From the NCBI GenBank assembly GCA_965204295.1, contig OZ241973.1, positions 62,001 through 126,000 on the forward strand: a stretch of 64,000 bases of DNA. Reading direction: 5' to 3'. The stretch comes from JAWKWH01 sp965204295 (lineage in GTDB: Bacteria > Pseudomonadota > Alphaproteobacteria > Rhizobiales > Rhizobiaceae). The notes under the pieces were generated by a model. That model was not told the DNA's origin. It saw only the letters and a program-made list of their open reading frames with translations, and ran no database searches. Shown piece by piece: positions 27,384-36,054 of the stretch. The translations under genes and the position numbers were made by a program. Within the stretch, counting starts at the first letter, position 1, and each line of letters begins with the position of its first letter.

Positions 27384-29489
27384 CTAGTGCGTCCGTCTGA
27401 TCCAGACCGCCGTATCGTGCACCGCCGCGCCGCCGTAGGGCGCCGCGGATTCGGCGCCGACCAGCGTGTTGATTCCTTCGCCTAGCAAATGCGCCTTGTT
27501 GGGCCAGACGCCTTCCGCGATGACGACGCCTCTTCTTGCCCCGCCGTCGACCCTGGCGTGTAGCGCCACGACGCCGCGCCGGTTGCCGATCTCGACGATA
27601 TCGCCGCCGGTAATCCGCAATTCCGCCGCATCGTCGGGATGCAGCATCAATTCCGGCCGGCCTTCGCGCGACAGCGACGATGGCGTTTCGGCGAATGTCG
27701 AATTGAGGAACGAGCGCGCGGGCGACGTCGCCAGGCGGTAGGGATGCTCCTCATCGGCGCTCTCGATCAGTTCGACATGATCGGGAAATGCGGGAAGTTT
27801 GTCGAAATCACCCTGCGGACCCATCCGGCCGGGCGGCCGGTTCGGCGCCGGTGTCCCCGTCCAGTCGGGTTTGAAGCGGAACCGCCCGTCTGGATGAGCG
27901 AAGCCGTTCAGGAAATGAGATTCGCCGAAATCGGGCTGAACGTCAATCCAGCGTTTTTCTCTCAGGTCGGCAAAACCGCTGCCGACCGGCAGGAGCACCG
28001 CATCGATATGATCCCGTTCGGTCAGTCCGAACCCTTCCAGGCCGCATACTCCGAGCCGGGCCGCAAGTTCCTCGATCACATAATGGTTGGGTTTTGGTCC
28101 CGCCGGCGGGTCGACCAGTTTCGCACCGAGCATCAGATGCTGATGCCCGCCGCCGCGATAGACGTCGTCATGTTCGAGAAACATCGTCGCGGGCAGAACG
28201 ACGTCGGCGAGTTCCGCGGTTTCCGTCATGAACTGCTCGTGAACGCAGACGAACAGATCGTCACGCAGCATTCCCTGACGCACCAGCCGCTGCTCCGGCA
28301 TCACATTGACCGGATTTGTGTTCTGAACCAGCATCGCCGTCACCGGAGGGCCGCCGTGCAGCGTTTCGACGTCGCCGGTCAGTATTCTCCCGACCTTGGA
28401 TTGATCGAGCCAGCGGACCGCGGGGTCGGCGAGCCTGGCTCCCGTCAGGCGCGACTTGTCGACGTTGAAAATATCGGAATTGGAGTGGAATGCGCCGCCG
28501 CCCTCAAATTGCCAGGCCCCGGTGACGCAGGGAATCGAAATCGCGGCGTGCATGGCGGCCGCCCCGTTTCGCTGGCGGGCAAAGCCATAGCCCATTCTGA
28601 AATATGTGCGTTTCGTTCTGCCGACCAAAAGGGCGAATTTCTCGATCTCGTTTATCGCCAGTCCGGTGATCGGCGAGGCCCATTCGGGTGTCCTTCGCGA
28701 CAGATGGCGTTGCAGACCTTCGGAATCGTCGGTGAACCTGTCGAGGTAATCGCGATCGGCCATTCCCTCCCTGAAAAGGACGTGCATCACCGCGCAGGCC
28801 AATGCGGCGTCGGTGCCGGGGCGCACTATCAGGCCCAAATCCGCCTGTTTCACCGTCGCGTTGTCGTAGATGTCGATGGCGACGATTTTTGCGCCCCGTT
28901 CCTTGCGCGCCTTTATCGCGTGGGTCATGACATTGACCTGGGTGGCGACCGGATTGGCGCCCCAGATCACAACGCAATCGGATCTGGCCATTTCGCGCGG
29001 GTCGGGGCCTCTCAATGCGCCGGCTCCCATGGCAAAACCGGTCCAGGCCATATTGGTGCAGATCGTGTCGAACTGATTGGAATAGCGCTTGGCGTGACGC
29101 AGACGGTGAATGCCGTCGCGCTGAACGAATCCCATCGTACCGGCGTAATTGTAAGGCCAGACGGCTTCGCCGCCATGTCTGGCCTCGGCCTCCAGAAACC
29201 GCTCCGCCACCAGATCGAGCGCGGCTTCGAAGCCCGCCTCCTTCCAGCGCCCCTCCCCCTTGGGGCCGGTTCTGATCAGAGGTTTCAACAGGCGATCCGG
29301 GTGATGGATCCTCTCGGCATAGCGCGCCACTTTCGCGCAGATGACGCCGGCCGTGTACGAGTTCTCCTTCGCGCCGTTCACACGTCCGATGCCGGTCCCG
29401 TCGATGATCTCGACATCAAGCGCACAGGTCGAAGGACAGTCATGCGGACAGGTCGAATGCCTAATGGCGTGATGTGTCTGAATGTTCAT
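27384..29489 (-). CDS. Molybdopterin oxidoreductase (DMSO reductase superfamily)
   Basis: 701 aa. An N-terminal 4Fe-4S domain (CPHDCPSTC...VICAK) is followed by the bis-MGD core (YNYAGTMGFVQRD, DCVVIWGANPVATQVN, VQNTNPVNVMPEQ, MTETAELADVVLPATMFLEHDDVY). A molydopterin dinucleotide-binding domain lies at the C-terminus (LMLHPDDAAELRI). The ATG at 29489 (MNIQTHHAIRHSTCPHDC) fits the family start; the frame is open further but without similarity. It has no twin-arginine signal, so it is cytoplasmic. Substrate unknown; the moaD/moaE genes for its cofactor lie at 34.6 kb. Confidence 0.88.
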   Translation of the reverse strand: MNIQTHHAIRHSTCPHDCPSTCALDVEIIDGTGIGRVNGAKENSYTAGVICAKVARYAERIHHPDRLLKPLIRTGPKGEGRWKEAGFEAALDLVAERFLEAEARHGGEAVWPYNYAGTMGFVQRDGIHRLRHAKRYSNQFDTICTNMAWTGFAMGAGALRGPDPREMARSDCVVIWGANPVATQVNVMTHAIKARKERGAKIVAIDIYDNATVKQADLGLIVRPGTDAALACAVMHVLFREGMADRDYLDRFTDDSEGLQRHLSRRTPEWASPITGLAINEIEKFALLVGRTKRTYFRMGYGFARQRNGAAAMHAAISIPCVTGAWQFEGGGAFHSNSDIFNVDKSRLTGARLADPAVRWLDQSKVGRILTGDVETLHGGPPVTAMLVQNTNPVNVMPEQRLVRQGMLRDDLFVCVHEQFMTETAELADVVLPATMFLEHDDVYRGGGHQHLMLGAKLVDPPAGPKPNHYVIEELAARLGVCGLEGFGLTERDHIDAVLLPVGSGFADLREKRWIDVQPDFGESHFLNGFAHPDGRFRFKPDWTGTPAPNRPPGRMGPQGDFDKLPAFPDHVELIESADEEHPYRLATSPARSFLNSTFAETPSSLSREGRPELMLHPDDAAELRITGGDIVEIGNRRGVVALHARVDGGARRGVVIAEGVWPNKAHLLGEGINTLVGAESAAPYGGAAVHDTAVWIRRTH

Positions 29490-29629
29490 CGGCGGCACTA
29501 TCGGGCTTCGCCGATGCGATGTCGACAAATTTCTGTTTGTTCGGCGGACCGCCGGCAATGAGCTTGACCGATGCTCCACGCTTGGCCAGACTGCAACCAA
29601 TTCGGAGCGCGTCCGATCAGGATCGTCAA

Positions 29630-30070
29630 ATGCCAAATGTTCAGTGCGCCGGACTGCTTGCGTCGACAGCCGCCCTTGCGGTGGCGATGATGATCGCCGG
29701 CCATGCGAATGCCTGGGAACTCAAGATATGGGACGGTGAAGCGCGTTTTTGCGACGACCGGAACATCCTGAAGAAGATCGAAAGACGTTTTCGCCATCGG
29801 GTGAACAACGTCCCCGATCTTCCCGGAGCGAACATCGAAGAGATCGATCGAATCCATCAGCATAGCCATCTGCCGGCGCTCGAAGACAGGCCGATTGCCA
29901 GGCGGTATTGTCACGGTACGGCGCGATTGTCCGACGGACGCGAAAAAAAGATCCGGTACCTGATCGAAGACCGCCAAGGTTTCGCCGGCATCGACGACAA
30001 TGTCGAGTTTTGCATCTCCGGGTTCGACCGGTGGAATGTCCACAATTCCCACTGCCGGATTCCGCGCTGA
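29630..30070 (+). CDS. Conserved periplasmic protein of unknown function
   Basis: 146 aa with a clear signal peptide (MPNVQCAGLLASTAALAVAMM...ANA, cleavage before WELKIWDG). The mature part has four cysteines (FCDD, YCHG, FCISG, HCRIP), probably forming two disulfides, and a basic character. The stop lies 5 nt before the RNase T2 gene, so they are likely one operon. I do not recognise a named domain. Confidence 0.72.
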   Translation: MPNVQCAGLLASTAALAVAMMIAGHANAWELKIWDGEARFCDDRNILKKIERRFRHRVNNVPDLPGANIEEIDRIHQHSHLPALEDRPIARRYCHGTARLSDGREKKIRYLIEDRQGFAGIDDNVEFCISGFDRWNVHNSHCRIPR

Positions 30071-30075
30071 CGGAC

Positions 30076-30774
30076 ATGCGCCTCCCTCCGGCGACCGCGC
30101 TTCGGACAACGCTTGCCGCTTTGCTGTCTTTGGCGGTCGCCGCATGCGCCGACAGCGTCTCCGACGGGCCGGACAACGCCGGTCAATTGCCGCCCGGCGA
30201 AGGATTTGACTACTATGTTCTGGCGCTTTCCTGGTCACCCGGCTATTGCGCCGCCGAGGGTGAGAACGCCAACCGGCAGCAATGCGGATCAACCCGTCCG
30301 CATGGCTTCATCGTACACGGGTTGTGGCCGCAATTCGAGCGCGGTTATCCATCCAATTGCCCAACCGGGCGATCGCTGGATGTGCCGAACGATGAAATTC
30401 GCGCGCTTTACGACATCATGCCATCCGCCGGCCTCATACGGCATCAATGGCGAAAACACGGCACTTGCTCCGGCCTGTCGCGCGAACACTATTTCGCCAC
30501 CTTGCGCGCCGCGCGCGAAGCGATAACGGTGCCATCGAAATACTGGCGGCTCGACGACTACGAAACCGTCAATCCGCAGACGCTGGAGGATGCATTTCTC
30601 ACCGCGAATTCCGGATCCGATCCCGCCGGAATCGTGGTGACATGCGACAAGCGCTTTCTTCGCGAGGTTCGCATCTGCATGACAAAGACGCTTGAATTCC
30701 GCACCTGTCCGGAACTGGAACGAGGCGCCTGTTTTCGTGACAGGGCGATTATGCCGCCGGTGCGCGGCGGATAG
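30076..30774 (+). CDS. RNase T2 family endoribonuclease, probably exported
   Basis: 232 aa. The two catalytic segments of the family are intact: CAS-I FIVHGLWPQ and CAS-II HQWRKHGTCSG, with both catalytic histidines plus Glu/Lys. Cysteines are spaced for disulfides. The N-terminus has a hydrophobic stretch ending LAVAACADS, a likely lipobox, so it may be a periplasmic lipoprotein. It cleaves RNA without base preference via a 2',3'-cyclic phosphate, probably scavenging external RNA. It follows the exported 146-aa protein by 5 nt. Confidence 0.9.
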   Translation: MRLPPATALRTTLAALLSLAVAACADSVSDGPDNAGQLPPGEGFDYYVLALSWSPGYCAAEGENANRQQCGSTRPHGFIVHGLWPQFERGYPSNCPTGRSLDVPNDEIRALYDIMPSAGLIRHQWRKHGTCSGLSREHYFATLRAAREAITVPSKYWRLDDYETVNPQTLEDAFLTANSGSDPAGIVVTCDKRFLREVRICMTKTLEFRTCPELERGACFRDRAIMPPVRGG

Positions 30775-30941
30775 GATTGCGAGAGAATCGATTCCCTGTC
30801 GTCGGGCGGAATGTCGACGGCAGTCGCGGCCAAAGCGTGACGTTGCATTCGGGCCGCATCGATGCGAACCTTGGTTCGGCGGGTCGCGGGGTCTATATTG
30901 GCGAAACCATTTGATTCCAAGCGTTTTCAGGACATTGTTTG

Positions 30942-31880
30942 ATGCTCTTCAGCACCGTCTTGCTGCTCGCCGGCCTGCTGCTTCTGGTATTTTCCGGCGA
31001 CTTTCTGGTCAAAGGCGCTGTCGGTATTGCCGAGAATCTCGGGATCGATCCGCTTGTCATCGGTCTGACCGTCGTGGCGTTCGGAACGTCGGCTCCGGAA
31101 TTGTTCATTTCGGTTCAGGCGGCGCTTCAGGGAGTTCCCGGAATCGCGGTCGGCAACGCCATCGGGTCGAACATCGCAAATGTCCTTCTGGTGATGGGCC
31201 TGCCGGCAATCGTCAGCGCGGTGATCGCACGCCAGCCCGGACTGCGGCGAAACCTGACCGCCATGCTGATGACCGCGCTTCTGTTTATCTACATGATATC
31301 GGACGGTCTGCTCACGCGCCCGGAGGGCGCCGGGCTGTTCCTCGGGTTGTGCCTGTACATCTGGTGGCAGATTCGCCGGGCCGGACGGATACGCATCCCG
31401 GGTTCCGACTATCACGACGAAATAGGAGAGGCGCCACATGAAACGGGCCGCGTGACGGCCTATCTCGCGGCCGGGATCGCCGGCCTTCCACTCGCGGCTC
31501 AACTGACGGTGGTCGGCGCCGGCGACATTGCCAGAGCATTCGGAATTTCGGAGGCTGCGATCGGGTTGACCGTTATCGCGGTCGGAACCTCGCTTCCGGA
31601 ACTGGCAACGACCATGATGGCGGCGATCAGGCGAACGAGCGCCGTGGCTCTGGGCAATATCGTTGGGTCGAACATCTTCAATATCGCCTGTATCATGGGC
31701 ATCACCGGCCTGATTGTTCCAGTACCGATCGAGACGCGAATAATCGCCGGGGACATGTGGGTGATGCTCGGCGCGCTCGGACTGCTGGCGCTTGTCGGTT
31801 ACGCCCGGCTGACCGTCGGCAGGACGATGGGCGTCGCCATGCTGTTTGCCTATGCAATCTACATCTTGACGGTATATTAG
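30942..31880 (+). CDS. Calcium/sodium exchanger (CaCA family, YrbG-like)
   Basis: 312-aa membrane protein with two inverted alpha-repeats. The first is GTSAPELFISVQAAL...AVGNAIGSNIANVLL and the second GTSLPELATTMMAA...ALGNIVGSNIFNIA; the GTSxPE and GNxxGSN motifs hold the ion-binding glutamates. About ten hydrophobic segments are present. The ATG at 30942 is preferred over the in-frame TTG just before it. The stop lies inside the first copy of a 55-bp tandem repeat that begins the uvrC region. Confidence 0.92.
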   Translation: MLFSTVLLLAGLLLLVFSGDFLVKGAVGIAENLGIDPLVIGLTVVAFGTSAPELFISVQAALQGVPGIAVGNAIGSNIANVLLVMGLPAIVSAVIARQPGLRRNLTAMLMTALLFIYMISDGLLTRPEGAGLFLGLCLYIWWQIRRAGRIRIPGSDYHDEIGEAPHETGRVTAYLAAGIAGLPLAAQLTVVGAGDIARAFGISEAAIGLTVIAVGTSLPELATTMMAAIRRTSAVALGNIVGSNIFNIACIMGITGLIVPVPIETRIIAGDMWVMLGALGLLALVGYARLTVGRTMGVAMLFAYAIYILTVY

Positions 31881-31986
31881 GTCATGGCCGAAGTGAAGCA
31901 TACCGCGCTTGTGACCGGCGGCGCCCGTCGATTAGGTCATGGCCGAAGTGAAGCATACCGCGCTTGTGACCGGCGGCGCCCGTCGA
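31876..31986 (+). repeat. 55-bp tandem duplication at the start of the SDR-uvrC frame
   Basis: Bases 31876-31930 are repeated exactly at 31931-31985, back to back, with one further matching base. Each copy carries the end of the exchanger gene (ATTAG) and the same start region (ATGGCCGAAGTGAAG) coding MAEVKHTALVTGGARR. The first copy's frame hits a stop at the TAG of the second copy; only the second leads into UvrC. It is a recent-looking duplication, as there is no divergence. Confidence 0.95.
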
Positions 31987-33906
31987 ATCGGCGCCGCGAT
32001 CGCACACGATCTTGCGGCCGGCGGCGAATCGGGCGCGGGGGTCATAGCGGAGCTTGTCGGGCGGCTCCCCAACCGGCCCGGCGTCTACCGCATGCTGAAC
32101 GCGCGCGGGGACGCGCTGTATGTCGGCAAGGCGCGGAGCCTGAAAAAGCGGGTCGCCAGCTATGCGCAGGGGCGGGGTCACTCCGGGCGCATCGCCCGGA
32201 TGATCCGCGAAACCGCGTCAATGGAATTTGTCGTCACCCGGACGGAAACCGAGGCGCTGCTGCTTGAAGCCAACCTGATCAAGCGATTGCGACCGCGCTT
32301 CAACGTCCTGCTGCGCGACGACAAATCGTTTCCCTACATTCTGCTGACCGGCGGCCACCCCGCGCCCGGTATTTTCAAACATCGCGGCGCGCAATCGCGC
32401 AAAGGCGAGTATTTCGGCCCGTTCGCGTCCGCCGGCGCGGTGGGTCGAACGATCAATTCCCTGCAACGCGCATTCCTTCTGAGGACATGCAGCGATTCCG
32501 TATATGAGAGTCGCACGCGGCCCTGCCTTCTCTATCAGATCAAACGGTGCGCCGGACCATGTACGGGCGTGATCGATGAATCGGGATATGCGGAACTTGT
32601 ATCGGAAGCGCGCGATTTTCTCTCCGGCAGGTCGAGCAGGGTAAAGGCGCTGCTTTCGGCATCCATGCGGCGGGCGTCCGACGATCTGGATTTCGAACGG
32701 GCGGCCGCGTATCGTGATCGTCTCGCCGCGCTGTCGCACGTGCAAAGCCACCAGGGAATCAATCCGCGGACGACCGACGAGGCCGACATATTCGCAATTC
32801 ATCGGGAAAGCGGGCAGACCTGCGTCGAAGTTTTCTTCTTCCGCACCGGACAAAACTGGGGCAACCGTTCCTACTTTCCCCGCGCCGACGCCTCACTTGA
32901 ATCCGCCGAAGTGCTGGGAGCCTTTCTTGCCCAGTTCTATGACGACAAGCCCTGTCCCCGACTTGTGCTCCTGTCTCACGATATTGAAGAAAAAGACCTG
33001 CTCGCCGAAGCGTTGAGCGCGAAATCCGATCGCCGGGTACACGTCTCCGTACCGCGCCGCGGTGAAAAAAAGGAACTGGTCGGTCATGCGATGCAAAATG
33101 CGCGCGAAGCACTGGGCCGCCGGCTCGCCGAAACGTCGACCCAGGCCGGATTGCTTGCCGGACTTTCCGAAACTTTCGGACTCGATGCTCCGCCGCGGCG
33201 AATCGAGGTCTACGATAACTCGCACATCATGGGAACGAATGCCGTCGGTGCGATGATTGTCGCCGGGCGCGAAGGTTTCGCCAAAAAACACTATCGCAAG
33301 TTCAACATCCGATCGGATGAGATCGCCCCCGGCGACGATTTCGGCATGATGCGCGAGGTGATCGAACGCCGGTTTTCCAGACTTCTGAAGGAACGGGGGC
33401 TTCCTAATGAAGCCGGCAGCGAAAGCGAATCCGACGCCGCCGGCATGCCGCCGTGGCCGGATTTGCTGTTGATCGACGGCGGAAAGGGCCAGTTGTCGGC
33501 CGTTATGGGAATCCTGACGGAACTGGGCATCGAAGATCAGATCGCGGTGGTCGGGGTCGCGAAGGGCGCCGACCGGGATGCGGGCCGTGAGCGGTTTTTC
33601 GCGGCGGACCGGCAGCCGTTCAGCCTGCCGCCGCGCGATCCGGTGCTTTATTTCGTCCAGCGTCTTCGCGATGAAGCGCATCGCTTCGCCATCGGAAGCC
33701 ACAGGGCGCGGCGCAGGAAGGAACTCGTCAAAAATCCGCTGGATGAGGTCGAAGGGGTCGGACCGGCCAGAAAACGGGCCCTGCTGCACCATTTCGGCAC
33801 CGCCAAGGCCATCAGCCGCGCCGCGGTGGAGGATTTGGCCCGGGTTGACGGCATATCGGGCCAAATGGCGCGCCAGATACATGATTTTTTCCACGAGAAC
33901 GGTTGA
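31939..33906 (+). CDS. uvrC: UvrC excinuclease subunit with an SDR-derived N-terminal extension
   Basis: 655 aa. Residues 1 to about 28 (AEVKHTALVTGGARRIGAA...) are the start of a short-chain dehydrogenase. UvrC proper begins around VIAELVGRLPNRPGVYRM. Then come the GIY-YIG nuclease (GVYRM...LYVGKARSLKKRV), the Cys-rich TRPCLLYQIKRCAGPC segment, the UVR motif (DLDFERAAAYRDRL), the RNase H-like half (EVYDNSHIMGTNAVGAMI, LLLIDGGKGQL) and C-terminal helix-hairpin-helix repeats. It makes both incisions in nucleotide excision repair. The extension suggests a deletion fused an upstream SDR gene's 5' end to uvrC. Confidence 0.9.
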   Translation: MAEVKHTALVTGGARRIGAAIAHDLAAGGESGAGVIAELVGRLPNRPGVYRMLNARGDALYVGKARSLKKRVASYAQGRGHSGRIARMIRETASMEFVVTRTETEALLLEANLIKRLRPRFNVLLRDDKSFPYILLTGGHPAPGIFKHRGAQSRKGEYFGPFASAGAVGRTINSLQRAFLLRTCSDSVYESRTRPCLLYQIKRCAGPCTGVIDESGYAELVSEARDFLSGRSSRVKALLSASMRRASDDLDFERAAAYRDRLAALSHVQSHQGINPRTTDEADIFAIHRESGQTCVEVFFFRTGQNWGNRSYFPRADASLESAEVLGAFLAQFYDDKPCPRLVLLSHDIEEKDLLAEALSAKSDRRVHVSVPRRGEKKELVGHAMQNAREALGRRLAETSTQAGLLAGLSETFGLDAPPRRIEVYDNSHIMGTNAVGAMIVAGREGFAKKHYRKFNIRSDEIAPGDDFGMMREVIERRFSRLLKERGLPNEAGSESESDAAGMPPWPDLLLIDGGKGQLSAVMGILTELGIEDQIAVVGVAKGADRDAGRERFFAADRQPFSLPPRDPVLYFVQRLRDEAHRFAIGSHRARRRKELVKNPLDEVEGVGPARKRALLHHFGTAKAISRAAVEDLARVDGISGQMARQIHDFFHENG

Positions 33907-34007
33907 AAACCGCGCGGTTGGCGCAAAATTGCCGGTCGGCGGCGGTCGCGATTATTGACCTCGCGCGGCAGAGTCTGATTTCTATTGGCGGCAGAGGTCT
34001 CGCCTGA

Positions 34008-34598
34008 ATGCCGAAACATATCTTCAATCTGCCGAATCTGCTCACATACGGCCGCATAATCGCGGTGCCGCTGGTGGTTTTATGCTTTTTTCTCGAAGGG
34101 CGTTTGCAATCGAGCGATTTCGCGAGATGGAGCGCGCTGGCGATATTCGCCCTGGCCAGCATCACCGATTTCCTTGACGGCTATCTCGCCAGAATATGGA
34201 AGCAGACGTCAAACATCGGCAGAATGCTGGACCCGATCGCGGACAAGCTGCTGGTCTCCACCTGCCTTTTGCTGCTTGCCGCCGATACGGACAAGACGAT
34301 TGCCGGCTGGTCGCTCTGGGCGGCGATAATCATCCTCTGCCGCGAGATATTGGTATCCGGTCTCCGCGAATATCTCGCCGACCTGAAGGTTTCCGTCCCC
34401 GTCACCACCCTGGCGAAGTGGAAAACCGCGATGCAACTGTTCGCCATCGGATTTCTGCTGGCGGGTTCAGCCGGCGACAAGGTGTTCGCCTACACGACGC
34501 AGACGGGTATCGTGCTGTTGTGGATATCCGCCATGGTGACGCTGTATACGGGCTGGGACTATTTTCGGGCCGGACTGAAACACGTCATCGAAGAGTGA
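34008..34598 (+). CDS. pgsA: CDP-diacylglycerol-glycerol-3-phosphate phosphatidyltransferase
   Basis: 196 aa, an integral membrane enzyme with the CDP-alcohol phosphotransferase motif DFLDGYLARIWKQTSNIGRMLDPIADK. It opens NLPNLLTYGRIIAVPL. It makes phosphatidylglycerophosphate, the precursor of phosphatidylglycerol. It follows uvrC by about 100 bp and precedes moaD by 10 bp, an arrangement common in alphaproteobacteria. Confidence 0.94.
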   Translation: MPKHIFNLPNLLTYGRIIAVPLVVLCFFLEGRLQSSDFARWSALAIFALASITDFLDGYLARIWKQTSNIGRMLDPIADKLLVSTCLLLLAADTDKTIAGWSLWAAIIILCREILVSGLREYLADLKVSVPVTTLAKWKTAMQLFAIGFLLAGSAGDKVFAYTTQTGIVLLWISAMVTLYTGWDYFRAGLKHVIEE

Positions 34599-34608
34599 CC
34601 ATGGGCGG

Positions 34609-34860
34609 ATGAAACTGGTTTATTTTTCCTGGGTGCGCGAACGTATCGGCAAGGAAAGCGAGGAAGTGGACCTTCCCGCCGATGTAGTCACCGTTGCGCA
34701 ACTGCTGGAATGGCTCAGCTCGCGGGGCGATGAATACGCCTCGGCGCTTGAGCATCGGGACGTGATTCGGGTCGCGCTCGACATGGAGCACGTGCATCAC
34801 TCCGAAAAACTGGGCACGCCATACGAGATCGCGCTGTTTCCGCCCATGACCGGAGGTTGA
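34609..34860 (+). CDS. moaD: Molybdopterin synthase small subunit
   Basis: 83 aa, ubiquitin-like fold. It begins KLVYFSWVRERIGKESEEV and ends with the essential Gly-Gly (PPMTGG), which is thiocarboxylated and donates sulfur to precursor Z. The stop lies 4 nt before the moaE start. It serves enzymes such as the molybdopterin oxidoreductase encoded at 27.4-29.5 kb. Confidence 0.95.
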   Translation: MKLVYFSWVRERIGKESEEVDLPADVVTVAQLLEWLSSRGDEYASALEHRDVIRVALDMEHVHHSEKLGTPYEIALFPPMTGG

Positions 34861-34864
34861 CGCC

Positions 34865-35332
34865 GTGAGCGAACATGTCGTCCCGACCATCCGGGTCCAG
34901 CGCGCCGATTTCGATGCCGGCGCCGAGGTCGCGCGGCTGACTTCCGGCAGGGCCGGCATCGGCGCCGTGGTCACGTTTACCGGTCTGTGCCGCGATGAGG
35001 CCGGTTCGCTCGCCGCGCTTGAACTCGAACATTATCCCGGCATGGCGGAACGCCAGATTGCAAGGATCGCGGACCGGGCGCTGGCGCGCTGGCCAATCGG
35101 CGGCGTCACCGTCATTCACCGGTTCGGCAGGATCGGTCCCGGCGAGAATATCGTGCTCGTGGTCACGACATCGGCGCATCGGCAGGCCGCCTTCGACGCC
35201 GCATCCTATCTGATGGACTTCCTCAAGACTTCCGCGCCGTTCTGGAAAAAGGAACTAAGGCGCGGCGCGGCGGAATCGGACTGGGTTCAGGCAAAGGACG
35301 AGGATGACGACCTCGCCGACCGCTGGCGGTAG
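34865..35332 (+). CDS. moaE: Molybdopterin synthase catalytic subunit
   Basis: 155 aa. GAVVTFTGLCRDE, LELEHYPGMAERQI, VTVIHRFGRIGPGENIV and the active-site KTSAPFWKKE segment with its catalytic lysines are all present. It forms the heterotetramer with MoaD and makes molybdopterin from cyclic pyranopterin monophosphate. The start is GTG at 34865. Last gene of the uvrC-pgsA-moaDE block. Confidence 0.95.
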   Translation: MSEHVVPTIRVQRADFDAGAEVARLTSGRAGIGAVVTFTGLCRDEAGSLAALELEHYPGMAERQIARIADRALARWPIGGVTVIHRFGRIGPGENIVLVVTTSAHRQAAFDAASYLMDFLKTSAPFWKKELRRGAAESDWVQAKDEDDDLADRWR

Positions 35333-35338
35333 CGGAAC

Positions 35339-35382
35339 GCGCAATCGCCCGTCATCCGGCCACTCCCGGATGCCGGTTGCGC
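35339..35382 (+). terminator. Stem-loop between convergent moaE and ndk
   Basis: A nested inverted repeat: outer arms GCGCAA (35339-35344) and TTGCGC (35377-35382), inner arms CATCCGG (35353-35359) and CCGGATG (35366-35372). It lies right after the moaE stop and downstream of ndk on the other strand, so it could end transcription from both sides. No T-tract follows, so a simple intrinsic terminator is uncertain. Confidence 0.4.
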
Positions 35383-35424
35383 TTGAAACCGGAATTGCGG
35401 GCGGCGACGGCCGGAGCCTCGCGA

Positions 35425-35847
35425 TCAGCCGACAATTTCGGTATCGGAGAACCAGTAGCGGATTTCCTGCGCCGCCGTCTCGGGCGCATCGGAACCGTGA
35501 ACCGAATTTTCCCCGATCGACCGCGCGAAGGTTTTTCGGATCGTTCCTTCGTCGGCGTCGGCCGGATTTGTCGCGCCCATCACCTCGCGGTTTTTCACTA
35601 TGGCGTTTTCGCCTTCCAGCACTTGAACGACCGCGGGTCCGGACGACATGAAATCGCAAAGTTCGTCAAAGAACGGGCGTTCCTTGTGCACGGCGTAAAA
35701 TCCTTCGGCCTCGCGGCGGCTCATCCAGACGCGGCGGGAAGCGACCACGCCAAGGCCGGCATCCTCAAGCATCGTGGTGATTGCACCGGTCAGATTGCGC
35801 TTTGTCGCGTCGGGCTTGATCATCGAAAATGTGCGTTCAATCGCCAT
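35425..35847 (-). CDS. ndk: Nucleoside diphosphate kinase
   Basis: 140 aa. The N-terminus reads ERTFSMIKPDATKRNLTG. The phosphohistidine segment is NSVHGSDAPETAAQEI, with active-site His in the family NxxHGSD motif. It transfers the gamma phosphate among (d)NTPs. Convergent with moaE; upstream lies a roughly 200-bp promoter region shared with the DinB-family gene. Confidence 0.97.
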   Translation of the reverse strand: MAIERTFSMIKPDATKRNLTGAITTMLEDAGLGVVASRRVWMSRREAEGFYAVHKERPFFDELCDFMSSGPAVVQVLEGENAIVKNREVMGATNPADADEGTIRKTFARSIGENSVHGSDAPETAAQEIRYWFSDTEIVG

Positions 35848-36054
35848 GGGGGTTCCTTGTTTCCTGAAAATGCCGGAGAATTCGCGGCTCTATAGCCGGG
35901 CGAAATGCGCTTGTGAAGCGCGACAAACCGAATTCATGCGCGACCGAACGGACGCGGCGGGTCCGATCCTGCGCGTTCATGGGTTCTGATCGTCACTGGC
36001 GAGGCCCGGCATAAAATGATACGATGCGACCGCCTGCCAGCCGGGGAAGCGGTT

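Noticed and set aside
27304..27387. 27-codon ORF with a CxxC motif (AKCDECKNAG) between purN and the oxidoreductase.
   Set aside because: Too short to support, only a weak ribosome site, and it overlaps the end of the convergent gene. Recorded only as a curiosity.
31884..31935. First copy of the duplicated SDR start as a separate small gene.
   Set aside because: Its frame stops at the TAG at the start of the second repeat copy after 16 codons, so it can only be a by-product of the duplication.
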